Below are positions 53,716 to 64,000 of a stretch of DNA of 64,000 nt, in pieces; position 1 is the first letter of the stretch, and each line of letters opens with the position of its first letter. Under the pieces are notes generated by a model. The model did no database searches, was not told where the DNA came from, and was given only the letters and a program-made list of their open reading frames with translations. This DNA is from Enoplolaimus lenunculus (taxonomy: Eukaryota; Nematoda; Enoplea; Enoplida; Thoracostomopsidae), in assembly GCA_030248215.1 (NCBI GenBank), contig JASANG010001737.1, positions 62,001 through 126,000 on the forward strand, given 5' to 3'. Position numbers and translations under genes: made by a program.

Positions 53716-55229
53716 ATTGAGCGAAGCGAAACTTTTCGCTCGGAGTTTCGCGAAGCGTTTTATGTTTTGTACTTGGGGGTCGAAAGGTGGATGTCCGTCC
53801 GTCCGTCTGTCCGTCCGAAAAGAATCTCAGGAACGGCTGAACCGATTTTGATAAACTTTTTTGTTTGAAAGCCAATTATCCTGGGGTTTCAACCTCGCAT
53901 TGGGGTTTTAAAATTTTAAGCCGTTTATTAGCTACAGGCTAATTTGCATAATTAATTAAACCTAAATTAGGACTTTCGACAATATATCCCTAATTATTAC
54001 AGTTAGAAGCAATCTAATTTTAGCATTAAAGGGTTTTTGGGTGCGAAGAATCTGTGTAGACTGTTTACAAACCTCCAAAGCCGATAATTGAGCAGTTAGC
54101 TAATAGATAATATGCCTATTAGCGGTTAGTAAGCCTGAATTAGGACTTCTTACAATATTTCACTAATTATTACAGTTAGAAGCAATATGATTTCAGCACT
54201 AAAGGGTTTTTAGGTGCGTGAAATTTGAATAAATTGTTTACAAACATCCAAAACCGATAATTGAATTGTTAGCTAATAGCTAATTTGCATATTAGCTTAA
54301 TCGACAAGACAAAACTAATACTTTTTAAATTATTTCATTAATTATTAGGGTTTACTGAAGGTTTTCGGGTGCGAGGAATCTGAATAAATTGTTTACAAAC
54401 CTCCAAAACCGATAATTGAATTGTTTTGCATATTAGCTTAATCGACAAGACAAAACTAGGACTTTTTAAATTATTTCATTAATTATTAGGGTTTACTGAA
54501 GGTTTTCGGGTGCGAGGAATCTGAATAAATTGTTTACAAACCTCCAAAACCGATAATTGAATTGTTTTGCATATTAGCTTAATCGACAAGACAAAACTAG
54601 GACTTTTTAAATTATTTCATTAATTATTAGGGTTTACTGAAGGTTTTCGGGTGCGAGGAATCTGAATAAATTGTTTACAAACCTCCAAAACCGATAATTG
54701 AATTGTTAGCTAATAGCTAATTTGCATATTAGCTTAATTGACAAGACAAAATTTAGACTTTTTAAATTATTTCAATAATTATTAGGGTTTACTGAAGGTT
54801 TTTTGGTGCGAGGAATCTGAATAAATTGTTTACAAACGTGTAAAACCGATAAGTGAGTAGTTAGCTAATAGATAATTTGCATGTAAGCATAATTGATAAG
54901 CCTAAATTAGGCGCTTTTACAATGTTTCACTAATTAGTAGGGTTACAAGCAATCTAATTTCAGCAATAATGGGTTTTCAGGTGCGAGGAATCTGAATAAA
55001 TTTTCTACAAACCTTTAAAAGCGATTATCGAATAGTTAGCTAAAATTAGGACTTTTTAAATTATTCCAATAATTATTAGGGTGGTTGAAGGGTTTTTGGG
55101 TGCGAGGAATCTGAGGAAATTGCTTACAAACCTCCAAAACCGATAAGCTAATAACTAATTTACATATTACCTTAATTGCTCACGTGTGTTCGAGCTTCGC
55201 TCAATAAATGTAGTCCCACTATGACTGGT
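53716..55229 (+). mobile_element. Helentron-like (HINE/DINE-type) element, copy A4, most complete
   Basis: Layout: 5' ATTGAGCGAAGCGAAAC with GGAGTTTCGCGAAGCG, a GTCC microsatellite (53,793-53,817), about nine internal units of 140-165 bp, the subterminal inverted repeat GCTTCGCTCAAT, a small hairpin GTAGT-CCC-ACTA(C/T) and end GACTGG followed by T. Subterminal inverted repeats, a microsatellite, central tandem repeats, a 3' hairpin and T-T insertion are what is described for Helentron-associated elements. No coding region and no target duplication. Confidence 0.65.
54350..54772 (+). repeat. 141-bp tandem duplication inside A4
   Basis: GTTTACTGAAGGTTTTCGGG recurs at 54,350, 54,491 and 54,632 with the same 141-bp spacing and near-identity. 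This is a recent local expansion of the element's internal unit. Confidence 0.9.
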
Positions 55230-55369
55230 TATATTTGTAGGGGGTCCATATTCCGTACCTCCGCCACTTATTAACTGGTGTAACAAATATAGAAAAATAA
55301 AAGGAAATACATTTTTTGATTTTGGTAAACGTTGAGCACGATACGGTTAGTGGCGGAGGCGTTTAGTAA

Positions 55370-55537
55370 GGGGATGCAGACTTACAGACTTGTGGGGATG
55401 CAGACTTACAGACTTGTGGGGATGCAGACTTACAGACTTGTGGGGATGCAGACTTACAAACTTGTGGGGATGCAGACTTACAGACTTGTGGGGATGCAGA
55501 CTTACAGACTTGTGGGGATGCAGACTTACAGACTTGT
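55370..55537 (+). repeat. 24-bp minisatellite, seven copies
   Basis: Seven contiguous copies of GGGGATGCAGACTTACAGAC+TTGT, with one substitution in copy 4. The 24-bp period keeps frames open and yields a repeated 8-residue peptide in one frame; no evidence of a gene. Confidence 0.97.
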
Positions 55538-57384
55538 TCGTAGCAGGGTTGGCCCGGATGACTGCCGTGTTGTCAAATTTTTTAGTTTAAATTAGTATAA
55601 ATGGCATGGTATTTATGACGTAAATCAATCTGATGTTCTGGCCAATTACTAATTTTCCTAGTACAATCTGTTGTTTTATGTAAGAACAGTTTGTCGTCGG
55701 CTATGCTGCTATTGAACTTATAGTCCAATCAAATTGGATTATTTGGACGTGCGTAATACCGTTAACCAGCCAGCATTGGCTTTTCGCACCACTGTTGTTT
55801 ATAGCAGATTGTTTTGGGCCAATTGGTTAGTGGTAATTGGTCTGAATAATAGATTGACCTACGGCATATATACTCAATTGATAATCTGACAAATGCAATA
55901 TTAAAACCTGCATTAAGAATAAGTCAAAATATTCGGTTTGGTACGTCTCGGTGGAAAAATTTTGATTTGGTGAGAATGAACGCTCGAAAACTTGTTTTCG
56001 GTAAAATAACCGAGATATCCTGTCAACTAAAGATTTAGGCTTAGGCTTAGGCTTAGGCGTGCGGGATTTCTGATTATCAGATACTGTAGGCGGTTGGTTT
56101 AAAAACTTATAAGTAGGTCGCGATAAATGGCGAAATTTAGCATCATTTAAGAAAAATATGAGCCACGTACAAGTTTGTTGCTAACTTGACCAAGTTTAAT
56201 AATGTGTACTAGTGGCAACTTGAACATATGTGTTTGTTTCTATATTTGTGTATATATGTATAGATAGCTTTATTTAGCTTAACCAGTGTGAGTCTGTGAG
56301 AGAAAGCGGAAATTATTCATGCTGAGAACATAGACTAAAGACAGCGGCTGGTATTAGTGGGCGGCCTCAGTTAAGAGTTGGAAATTGAAAACAGCTCACA
56401 TTTAAAGTCGAAGAGTAGGGACTGTGTCGACAGCTGAATATAGGGACCGACCGAGTTGTAAATGTTGTTTTTGTATTGGGTTTTGAAACTGTCAGCGTTG
56501 AGCAAACCGGTTTGGAATTTATGTCCCGGCAGTGTTTACGCTGTTGGCCCGGGTGCGAGCCAGTACGTACGGTACTTTGGTTTCGAAGAGAAAACAATAA
56601 AGATTAAATAAAAAAACTTCGTATTAATTTTGATTGAAACGTCGCAGAATACGCTGATATCAACCAAGGGTTTTGTAAAAACTTTGTTTACAGCTAAACG
56701 AACACATACATTACATTGGACGTTTAATTTTGGCTGTATATGCCAGATTAGCCACTAGCCACGGTAAAGAATATATGGGGGGTGTGATCGGATATATTTG
56801 AATCTGATTATTTAATTTATTGTGATATTATTTCAAATGTATATAGATATTAATTTATATACCTAGATACGCTATATACACAGATATACCATATATATAT
56901 TATATATAATATATATGTATAGATAAGCATATATAATGTCTTGAATCGATTCTGACAAGAAAAGAAAAATGAAACAAATAAATATATGTAATGTATTATA
57001 CACAGGCCCTTTTAAGTAGTGTTCAGAAACAGAAATTTTTGTTGTTTATTGCGAGCGAACGGTGCAAACAGCAGTTGCTGTGTTTTCGGTATCTGTAAAA
57101 TTGTTCGCTGTCAATTTATAGTCTTTTTAATTTAAGCTCGGTCAAAGTAGGTACCCGAGCGAGCGAGAGAGAGAGAGAAATTGCTCAGAGTAGAACGGAT
57201 TTTGTGAGTGTGCGCACGCGCGGTTGTTTGAGGTTTGCACTTTTGTAGCGTGGAGTTTCTGGACCCACGCTTTGCTTTCGTTTGCGACTAGCAGGTTATA
57301 TATTGGTTGAGAACGGAACCATTGGGCGGCTGGCAGGTAGATTTGTGTCGGGTACTTTAGCAGTTTAGCACGTCGGGTTTAAAG
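55538..57384. other. Non-genic stretch
   Basis: A short TTAGGC run at 56,035-56,060, a TA-rich microsatellite at 56,880-56,935, and a GAGA run at 57,160-57,178. Nothing coding recognised. Confidence 0.45.
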
Positions 57385-57472
57385 CAGGGAACGACCGGAT
57401 ATTAATTTACCGGAACCGGGTACAATTATCAGATTTTGCCGGGTATTAAACCGGATATCCAGTCGCACCCTG
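57385..57472. mobile_element. hAT-like mini-element E4, 88 bp, near-perfect 8-bp target duplication
   Basis: Starts CAGGGAACGACCGGATATT and ends ATATCCAGTCGCACCCTG. Flanks GTTTAAAG and GTTTTAAG differ at one position. Interior is CCGG/CCGGGTA-rich. Confidence 0.75.
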
Positions 57473-58242
57473 GTTTTAAGCGACGGCTTTCGTACATTTG
57501 TTCACACGTTTACGCATAATCTTATAGAAAAAAAGACTTGGTTTGAGTGACAGAAACGCGTTGAGTATGAAACTTAATAAATTGAACTTATGCTTTTCTT
57601 AAGCTCATGGCATTGTTTTTTGGTTTTTGTTGTTGTTTTTTTTTGTTGTTGTTGTTCATCATTGTTGATTTCGACGGTGAATATGAAGTTGTAGTTGTAT
57701 GCCGGCCGTGGCTGTTTATTAATTTGATTTAATTAGTTTATGCGGTAGGGTGCAAGCGTACAACGGTGTTTGGTTTTATGTTTTTATGTTGTTCGTAAGT
57801 AGGGCACAGCTGGCATTTTTATACAATTTGAATGTGATTTGTTTTCAACGAATTTGTCCTTATTTTCTGACGATAAATTTTTTATTCAAGAAGTTAAATT
57901 AATTTCTTTATTTATTTTTTTATTTGCAATCTAATCTGTTCGATCATGGCGGTGGTATAAGGTGTAGCAGCGATTTGAGAGAAGTTAAAAGAATGGTATG
58001 GTAAGTGTAGGACTGTTCAATTTAAGCAGTAAAACGTTGCTCTGTTCATAAACTTTATGATAAAGTATCAAACACACGAATGATCGTAGTGTATAAATTG
58101 TTCGTTGAAATCCAGTAAATATTAACGTTTCGATAACGGTTGTTTTATTTATTATCCAATATACGACATTCAATTTATTTTCCAGTTTTGGTTTTTTTTG
58201 AAGCCAGGTACTGCTGCGCCCTTAACTTTTACAACTCGCCTT
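57473..58242. other. Non-genic stretch
   Basis: GTT/T-rich microsatellite at 57,625-57,655; otherwise nothing recognised. Confidence 0.4.
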
Positions 58243-58420
58243 GGCCCATGTATAGAACGTGGCCGAATCGTTTTCCGGCGGGGCTGTACTAGAGTCAGTT
58301 TAAACTTTAGAGTAACGTTTTTGCTTAGGCTTAGGAATACCTAGGCTCATCCTGATGCTTATAGGCTTAGGCTTAGGAATATGCTGATACTACTGTACAG
58401 GGCCTGTTCTATACATGAGC
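58243..58420 (-). mobile_element. TTAGGC-carrying TIR element T, copy 7
   Basis: Termini GGCCCATGTATAGAACGTGG and GGGCCTGTTCTATACATGAG enclose two short TTAGGC runs separated by a spacer, AATACCTAGGCTCATCCTGA, like the spacers of copy 3. Flanking TCGCCTT and TCACCTT are a possible target duplication. Confidence 0.75.
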
Positions 58421-59012
58421 GGTCACCTTTTGCCTGAAGCCACGAATACAGTAGAATCGAATCATGCGAATTTGTTCGTAGTACAACCATTTGCAGTGCA
58501 TTAATAACGTTGGCGCATGAAAATTCTGAGCTTGAAGTTGCTAATCTAGGCATTAGTGGGTTTTCATAGGATATTTTTTCGTATCATCCGGATATCTGAC
58601 AATTCTGGTATCAATTTCTAACGACGTTTTTTGTGTAATCCTTTATTGGAAGTAACGAGATCACTTGCAGATCGTCGCACTGGGTGGGACCCCCTGTAAT
58701 CATAGCAAATAGAATTTGGGTGAGACCCCCTGTAATCATAGCAAATAACAATTTTTAAAAATACAAAATTAGGGTGCGATTGAACTCAAAACATTTTCAA
58801 TGCAGATTGAGCTTCTTCTGATGTTTTGTATCAAAAATACTCTGACTACATTAAACACATTTGAAGCAATCATACTGAGCTTAAACAGTTTATTTTTCCT
58901 TGTTAGTTTGTTGCTGCAAAAAGATTTCTGTGACTTTCATTAATATCCTAATTCTCCTGTCGAGACTCCCGTCCCTGTTTAGTAGTAGTAGTAGTACGTA
59001 TTCAAAATTTAA
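58421..59012. other. Non-genic stretch
   Basis: A 42-bp local duplication at 58,683-58,745 (GTGGGACCCCCTGTAATCAT / GTGAGACCCCCTGTAATCAT) and an AGT microsatellite at 58,981-58,996. Confidence 0.5.
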
Positions 59013-59277
59013 CCCTTTCTCACATGAATATTTGCAATTTCACATGAAATGTTAAAGTTCAAGGTGAGATTCGAACCCCAGCCTCACGGTTGGGAGGCGT
59101 TTACGATGACCACTGAGGTATAGGACCTTGACGCTCGAGCCCTAGGGGGCTCTCACGTCTTGTGGAGATTTTGCTCTGCGCATATACGTTATAATTGTTA
59201 AACACTGCTCACAGTGTCTATATTGCTCGTATATTATTGTATTTAGTTGCTCATAGTATACTCTATGAGTGAAAGGG
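59013..59277 (-). mobile_element. piggyBac-like MITE with tRNA-like core, copy S1b
   Basis: Ends CCCTTTCTCACATGAA and (inverted) CCCTTTCACTCATAG, each next to TTAA (59,009-59,012 and 59,278-59,281), the piggyBac-type signature. On the - strand the core (about 59,055-59,125) is tRNA-like: a box-A-like TACCTCAGTGGTCATCG, a GCCTC..GAGGC stem, a box-B-like GGGGTTCGAATCTC and matching AAGGT/ACCTT ends. Not a plausible functional tRNA. Confidence 0.75.
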
Positions 59278-59387
59278 TTAAACTTTTAAGCCAGTTTGGT
59301 CAACAGGTTTATATATATTTACTTGTGATAATAACGATTATTGGTTACTATATACATTAAACCAAACCAACTGCAAAATTTTGTATT

Positions 59388-59655
59388 ATGCACGCATTTT
59401 CGCCTCATCATCATCACTGCTTACAAGCAGTCTTAGATTCGATCCCTGAGCGTGCGAGCAGTATGTCTGAGGGGGTAAATGCGACCCCTCGAAGTAGTAG
59501 TCAACAGCGGCATCATATGCTTTTAGGTCATTTGTGGGGATCAGTAGACCGTCACCCACAGTATAATAGACATTATCCGCACGAAGTGCATGAAATACCT
59601 CAAGCGCGGACGCCCGAGGGACGGCATCACAGAGCTCGGATGATGGGCGGAGGGG
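59388..59655 (+). CDS. Possible first exon of gene 3, His/Ser-rich
   Basis: ATG at 59,388 opens a frame encoding MHAFSPHHHHCLQAVLDSIP and more Ser/His/Arg-rich sequence, ending at GGGG|GTATGT in phase 1. This joins exactly with the exon at 60,428. The composition looks like a disordered N-terminal tail. The opposite strand is also open here (59,386-59,676 -, 96 codons) with a less biased composition, so strand is not certain. Confidence 0.5.
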
Positions 59656-60427
59656 GTATGTCAGGTGAATTCTCAAGTATCCGATTGAAAAGTGTATGAT
59701 TTGTACGCTAGCTTATCAGTTAATTTTTTTATCTGGGCTCATATTCTCAAACGAGTATAGCAACAATTCCATGGTTGGTGATGGTTCTTCTAACCTTTGA
59801 ACCAGATGATGAGCTGCGAAAATCAGTACATTTATCGCATTTGATTTGACCTACTTGAGTGCCAATTTTGAGATCCGCAATTGCAGGAGTTCTTCAGTTT
59901 GAAAACCAACCTGTTGCTAACTGGTTATACGTGCCGCTGCCAGAAATGCCATTCTACCAAAGGGATTGAATTGAGGACTAGGGTCCCGTTGGATGAGTAG
60001 CGTTAAATTTCATCAAAAACTGTTGAAATCTATTTTATGTTATATATGCATATCTTAATATTTTGCTAGAAATTATACGCAAGCCCAGAAACGGAATGGC
60101 GCAGCGAGGGTATCGAGGAGGCTGGGACAGTGCTGGTTGGAGCAGCTTGATATACGCCAAACGATAGTTGAAATATATTTTATGTATTTAAAATATATTG
60201 CACTGTTAAAATTATACTAAATTTATAACATTTAAATAATCGGTTTCTTGTTTGTCGGGGTATGCTTACCATACATCTTGACTGGTTTAGGCTTTAGGCA
60301 TCAAAAGAAATACTTGATGCGGTGCCCAGATAGAGTTTGCTAAATAGATTCGAGTAGGTGCTTTATTTATTCTTACAGAACTATACTTATTTTATGTTTA
60401 CTACTATTGTTTTGTTTTTTGTTTCAG

Positions 60428-60561
60428 ATCTTTCTGGCAGCTTGCCAACTGGCTCAGGTCATCTACAAAATATGCGTTTTATGCCTCAAAATTCACTCGA
60501 TTCGTTTTTGAGCTCAAGTGCTCATCCGGGTGGGACTGCCATAATATATAAAACCGAATCG
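60428..60561 (+). CDS. Gene 3, internal exon
   Basis: A strong acceptor (TTGTTTTTTGTTTCAG) and donor (TCG|GTAAGT) bracket 134 nt. They encode DLSGSLPTGSGHLQNMRFMP, NSLDSFLSSSAHPGGTAI and IYKTES, phase 1 in and phase 0 out. No known domain. The next exon was not found before the window ends. It may belong to the same transcription unit as gene 2, 14 kb upstream on the same strand, but nothing proves it. Confidence 0.6.
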
Positions 60562-61240
60562 GTAAGTGTGTATTATTTACATTTAATTCTGTGACTATGA
60601 TTTTTTTCGTCAACTTTTTTCACATTTTGTATTAATTTTTGTGATACGTGATGCAGCCGTTACAATGCAGATATATTGGATCAAAGTGGGACGTTACCCA
60701 CGCGGGTCGGGTAAAAAAATTTAGCCGCAAGTGTATCCGCGGGTAAAAAAATTGACAGTTTTTACCAGAGCCAAATGTTTAAAAGTTAAGGAGCAAAACA
60801 TACGCCATTAACTAAGCTAGTCAGTGAGCGCTGGAAAAGCGAAAGTTCTGTCCTTTATTTAGATGGGTTTGAAAATTTGTTGTTTCTAGCAGGGTTGCAA
60901 TCGGAAGTAAATTTTGTCGGAAGCGGAATCGGAATCAGAATAAGATTTTTTGTCGGAACCGGAATCGGAATTTAAGTTTTAGTAATTATATCCGAAAATA
61001 AAGTGTATGACTTTTGACTTTTGGTGCAGTATGTTTGTCTGTATTGTTCACAGTTTCAGTAAAAATTGCTTGTATAGCTCACTGTATTAGCGATTGACTA
61101 AAATGTAAAATGATGATATTAATGGAGGTCTGCCAGTTCTAAGAACACCACGAAATTTTAATATTGCCAAGATATTTTCGAAGCCCAGCCCAAAATTCAA
61201 CCATTTCAGTTTCTTTTAAAACATCAATCACCGCAGCTAT
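60562..61240. other. Non-genic stretch with E-family fragment
   Basis: 60,890-60,980 begins CAGGGTTGCAATCGGAAG and is rich in CGGAA repeats, an E-family left end. Confidence 0.45.
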
Positions 61241-61320
61241 GCAATCTCGCACGCTCCTATGCAATCTCGCACGCACCCATGCAATCTCGCACGCACCTAT
61301 GCAATCTCGCACGCACCTCT
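61241..61320 (+). repeat. 20-bp minisatellite, four copies
   Basis: Four units of GCAATCTCGCACGCACCTAT starting at 61,241, 61,261, 61,281 and 61,301, with one or two substitutions each. Confidence 0.95.
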
Positions 61321-62039
61321 AACCAACAACGCCATGAACATCTTCATTTTACGACCCGCCAGCCTCTTTGCGCATAGTAAAAACCCAAACACAACCACAG
61401 CTACAGCCTTCTGTCTGCGCCATCTGTCTTTTCAGTATCGCAATTAAATCTGACCTTTCTAATCCAAAAAAACCAAACAAACTAAAAACTTTTCTTCATT
61501 TTATTTAATTTACTCATAACATTTTTCTCATTTTAGTTCTCTCATTTTATTTATCCCGAGGGCGACGACAGTAAAACATTTTTTTTCGGTTTTTGCCAAG
61601 TGATGCGAAATACGAGCCGATAATATTGTACAGTAGATCGGCGATCGAATAGTTTATTTTGAAGTACTGATGAAAAATACGTATATATCTGCGACGAACC
61701 TTACAAGGCTTCTGACTTAGGACGGTGTGTGAACACAATGAAAACACCCGCCCCAATGCATACATCAACGTTTCCCCAGGTGTCCCGAAAGCACTTCGCG
61801 TAGCAACACATTAACCGATCACTAGCGTCGCGGTAAGTTCTCGCCAATAGCCATAGCTATTTAGCGCCGGAAATAGCACGAACCAACTTCACGGTGCTCT
61901 TCCCCGGGAAACACAACAACTTCAGCGGAACCGAAGGGGTTGGTGAGCGCCCAACTTAGCTCTTACAACGCTATAACTTTACCCACGGACGCGGTCGAAA
62001 CGATCACAAAATCCACCAACGAACGTTCGATATTTTAGG
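61321..62039. other. Non-genic stretch, nothing recognised
   Basis: Less AT-rich from 61,780 to 62,040 but no frame, splice signals or family match found. Confidence 0.4.
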
Positions 62040-62335
62040 ACGGCGCCAGACCAGTTATTTGACCGTATCTCGTTAACCAGACGTCTGATTATGGAAAGTT
62101 TAACACCATTCGACTCAGCTTCGGAAGCCCTGTGCAATAGTATATAATGTGTCTAACTTGTTGACAAATTTTTTTGGGCCTCAAACGAGAACCATGACCT
62201 TAAAATCTAATTTTTTAAAAATTCCAGTTTGGCCGTGGAATGATCATGGGTGACATGAGAAGCCCAAATATGCAGTAAATTTCAAAATACAACCATTTTT
62301 GAGCAAACACGCACGGGCTGAGGAAGAATAAAGGA
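62040..62335. repeat. Dispersed repeat family R, copy 4
   Basis: CCAGTTATTTGACCGTATCT, CTCGTTAACCAGACGTCTGA, ACACCATTCGACTC and the AACCATTTTTGAGCAAACAC block, in the same order as copy 2. Confidence 0.65.
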
Positions 62336-63656
62336 AAAGATCCTTTACAGAGTGGGATGTGGGAAAATTTTTCTTACCCGACCACCGGTTTACCCAGGCA
62401 AATAATTCTTATTCCCACGGGTTCACCCACGCAAAAAGCGCTAAAAGATTTACCGACAACACGCCTTTTACCCGCGCCTGAAGTTAAACCAGTATGTTAA
62501 ATGTCGCTGGTGATTTGCACTTTGATAAAGTTTTGCGTATAATAGCTCTAATGAATTATACAAATGAAAGCTTACTAGAAACCAGGGTTCCAACGGAATT
62601 ACGATTCCGGCTAAAATTGTGAAAATATTTGGATTCCGATTCCGACAAGCTTCTTTTCCGATACTGGAATTTCCGATTTTTCGGTTATGAGTTCTTAAGC
62701 TGATTGAACTTAAAATTTTGCCTATTTTTTCGTTTGTTTGCAAATCTGTTTGTTCTGGTTACTAAGTATTCTCAGTAGCAGAGTAAATTACTTCGCTGAT
62801 TGTCAAAATGTGACTGCAATTGAAAGCTTTAAGCTCTGCCTGCACAGTCAGGCAACAGGCGAGGCTGCGAGGGTGCCAGGAATGTAAGAGCAATGTAAAA
62901 TAAAAATGGCACGCAAGATTGCGAGCGGCTCCTGTCTACTTTTAAGCGTTTTGTCTTCGATCACAAAAAGGTTGGGGCGAGGAACCGCAATTAAATTAAA
63001 AAGATATATAGAATTGTTTTTTTTTGAAATTTTGAAATGAGTTACTCAAATTGTCTGGGTGCGCATGTGATGGTTTCAGTAATGTACGGCCAGTACGGTT
63101 GCATTGCGTTTCATGTCAATTGTTTACATTCTCGATTTCATACAGCAATAAACGGCGGTTATTATATTGTTTAGTGTCTGTGTGAATTTCAAAGTATCAT
63201 GTATTTAGTTGTTGTAGATTTATTAAATTTAAAATTTACATTTGATTTTGTTGTTTAGAAATGATCTTTGTATTGTATATTTGCCAGCCAGCCAGCCAGT
63301 ATACCTTGATATATGTAAAGGTTGGAATTAAAGCTTTGGGTAGTCGGAGTTGAATTTAGAACTGTTGATTACCCAAAAAGATTCGGAATAATTTGTAATC
63401 AGTTGAGAACAGTGTTATATCGTGTTTCGAAAACATAAATAGTACAGCAGAACGTTTGAGTGTCAATATTGTGTCTTCTGAATATCTGTTTCTCCAGCTG
63501 TAATAACGTTGATTTGGCATCGTGATCGTGACCTGAGTACTTTTATTTTTGTGAAATCAATACATGTCAGGCAGGATTCAACAGGATATCTGGTTCCTGC
63601 AAAAAGCGACATCCGGCTCCGGCAATTTAACTTGCTGGATGTTTTTTAAAAATATA
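62336..63656. other. Non-genic stretch with E-family fragments
   Basis: 62,583-62,680 (CAGGGTTCCAACGGAATTAC, then GATTCCG repeats) and 63,572-63,645 (CAGGATATCTGGTTCCTG, CATCCGGCTCCGG) are diverged E-family pieces. No gene supported. Confidence 0.45.
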
Positions 63657-64000
63657 TGTATTGAGCGAAGCTCGAACCCACGTAAGCAGTTAAGCTAATA
63701 TGCAAATTAGTTATTAGCTAACTATTCATGTATTGGTTTTGGAGGTTGGTAAACAATTTATTCAGATTCCTCGAACTTAAAAACCCGTCAGTAATCCTAA
63801 TAATTTGAGAAATAATTTAAAAAGCCATTATTTAGGCGTATCAATTAAGCAAATATGCAAATTAGCTACTAGATAACTATTCGATAATCGGTTTTGAAGG
63901 TTTGTAGACAATTTAATCAGATTCCTCGCATCCAAAACCCCTTTAATGCTGAAATTAGGTTGCTTTTAACTGTAATAATTAGTGAAATAATGTAGATTGC
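63657..64000 (-). mobile_element. Helentron-like element, copy A5, runs out of the window
   Basis: Begins inside the 3' end (TGTATTGAGCGAAGCTCGAA, read on +) and continues with two internal units in reverse orientation. The terminal hairpin and CTGG end are missing. Confidence 0.75.

Larger units (their letters stand above)
53381..55265 (+). mobile_element. TIR element D, copy 2, interrupted by Helentron-like A4
   Basis: Left end GCGGTAGTACGGAATCTGG and right end CCATATTCCGTACCTCCGC are inverted repeats of D. The two halves (53,381-53,715 and 55,230-55,265) are separated by A4, so D was there first. Confidence 0.7.

Noticed and set aside
55332-55595. Repeated 8-residue peptide from the 24-bp minisatellite
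   Set aside because: 24 is a multiple of three, so the frame stays open automatically; no splice signals, start context or family match.
59055-59125. Functional tRNA gene
   Set aside because: Box-like motifs are present but the cloverleaf is imperfect (mispaired T and acceptor stems) and it lies inside a mobile element repeated at 10,931.
1-64000. Prokaryotic features: CRISPR arrays, operons, riboswitches; autonomous transposase or reverse-transcriptase genes
   Set aside because: The repeats have no CRISPR-like constant spacing with unique spacers. All mobile elements seen are short and non-coding.

Overview
This is eukaryotic, metazoan DNA. It is AT-rich and gene-poor, with multi-exon genes, GT-AG introns and acceptors mostly of TTTCAG type, and many short non-autonomous transposons. 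Nothing is prokaryotic: no operons, ribosome binding sites or CRISPR. The best gene belongs to the nose-resistant-to-fluoxetine (NRF) family, which is typical of invertebrates. Many tracts are made of TTAGGC units, the nematode-type telomere unit, but they are interstitial and sit inside dispersed elements. I call it an unidentified invertebrate, perhaps ecdysozoan.

Layout. 1-21,673: no convincing gene. It holds copies of about eight repeat families, a short aspartic-protease-like fragment at the left edge and one weak possible terminal exon (7,691-7,903). 21,674-36,651: a complete 17-exon NRF/acyltransferase-3 gene on the + strand, reconstructed exon by exon with consistent phases (about 903 aa). 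Its introns carry a Helentron-like element, telomere-like TIR elements, MITEs and three tandem arrays, two of which multiply splice-site motifs. 36,652-44,833: repeats, including a TA-flanked MITE, a 784-bp foldback element and an adjacent ACTTAAGT-rich inverted repeat. 44,834-46,710: a two-exon gene for a Ser-rich, probably disordered protein with a basophilic-kinase motif, RPRTKSEAR. 46,711-59,387: repeats, including nested insertions and 189-bp and 24-bp tandem arrays. 59,388-60,561: two phase-compatible exons (His/Ser-rich, then a second exon ending at a GTAAGT donor) of a gene that runs past the window. 60,562-64,000: repeats, ending in a minus-strand Helentron-like copy.

The NRF protein should enter the secretory pathway: signal peptide, Cys-rich NRF domain, a first membrane span, then the multi-span acyltransferase-3 domain with HGIR, AHSY and HRILR motifs. 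It is the only protein here whose function can be argued from sequence.

The most notable material is the repeat-splicing interplay: a MITE whose ends are a splice donor and a splice acceptor; a Helentron-like element whose 3' end abuts the acceptor of an NRF exon; and a tandem array that copied one exon's 3' end and donor four times. The TIR families also keep readable target-site duplications: 8 bp for a CCGG-rich hAT-like family, TTAA for a piggyBac-like element with a tRNA-like core, about 6-10 bp (possibly longer in one copy) for the TTAGGC-carrying family, and TA for two MITEs.
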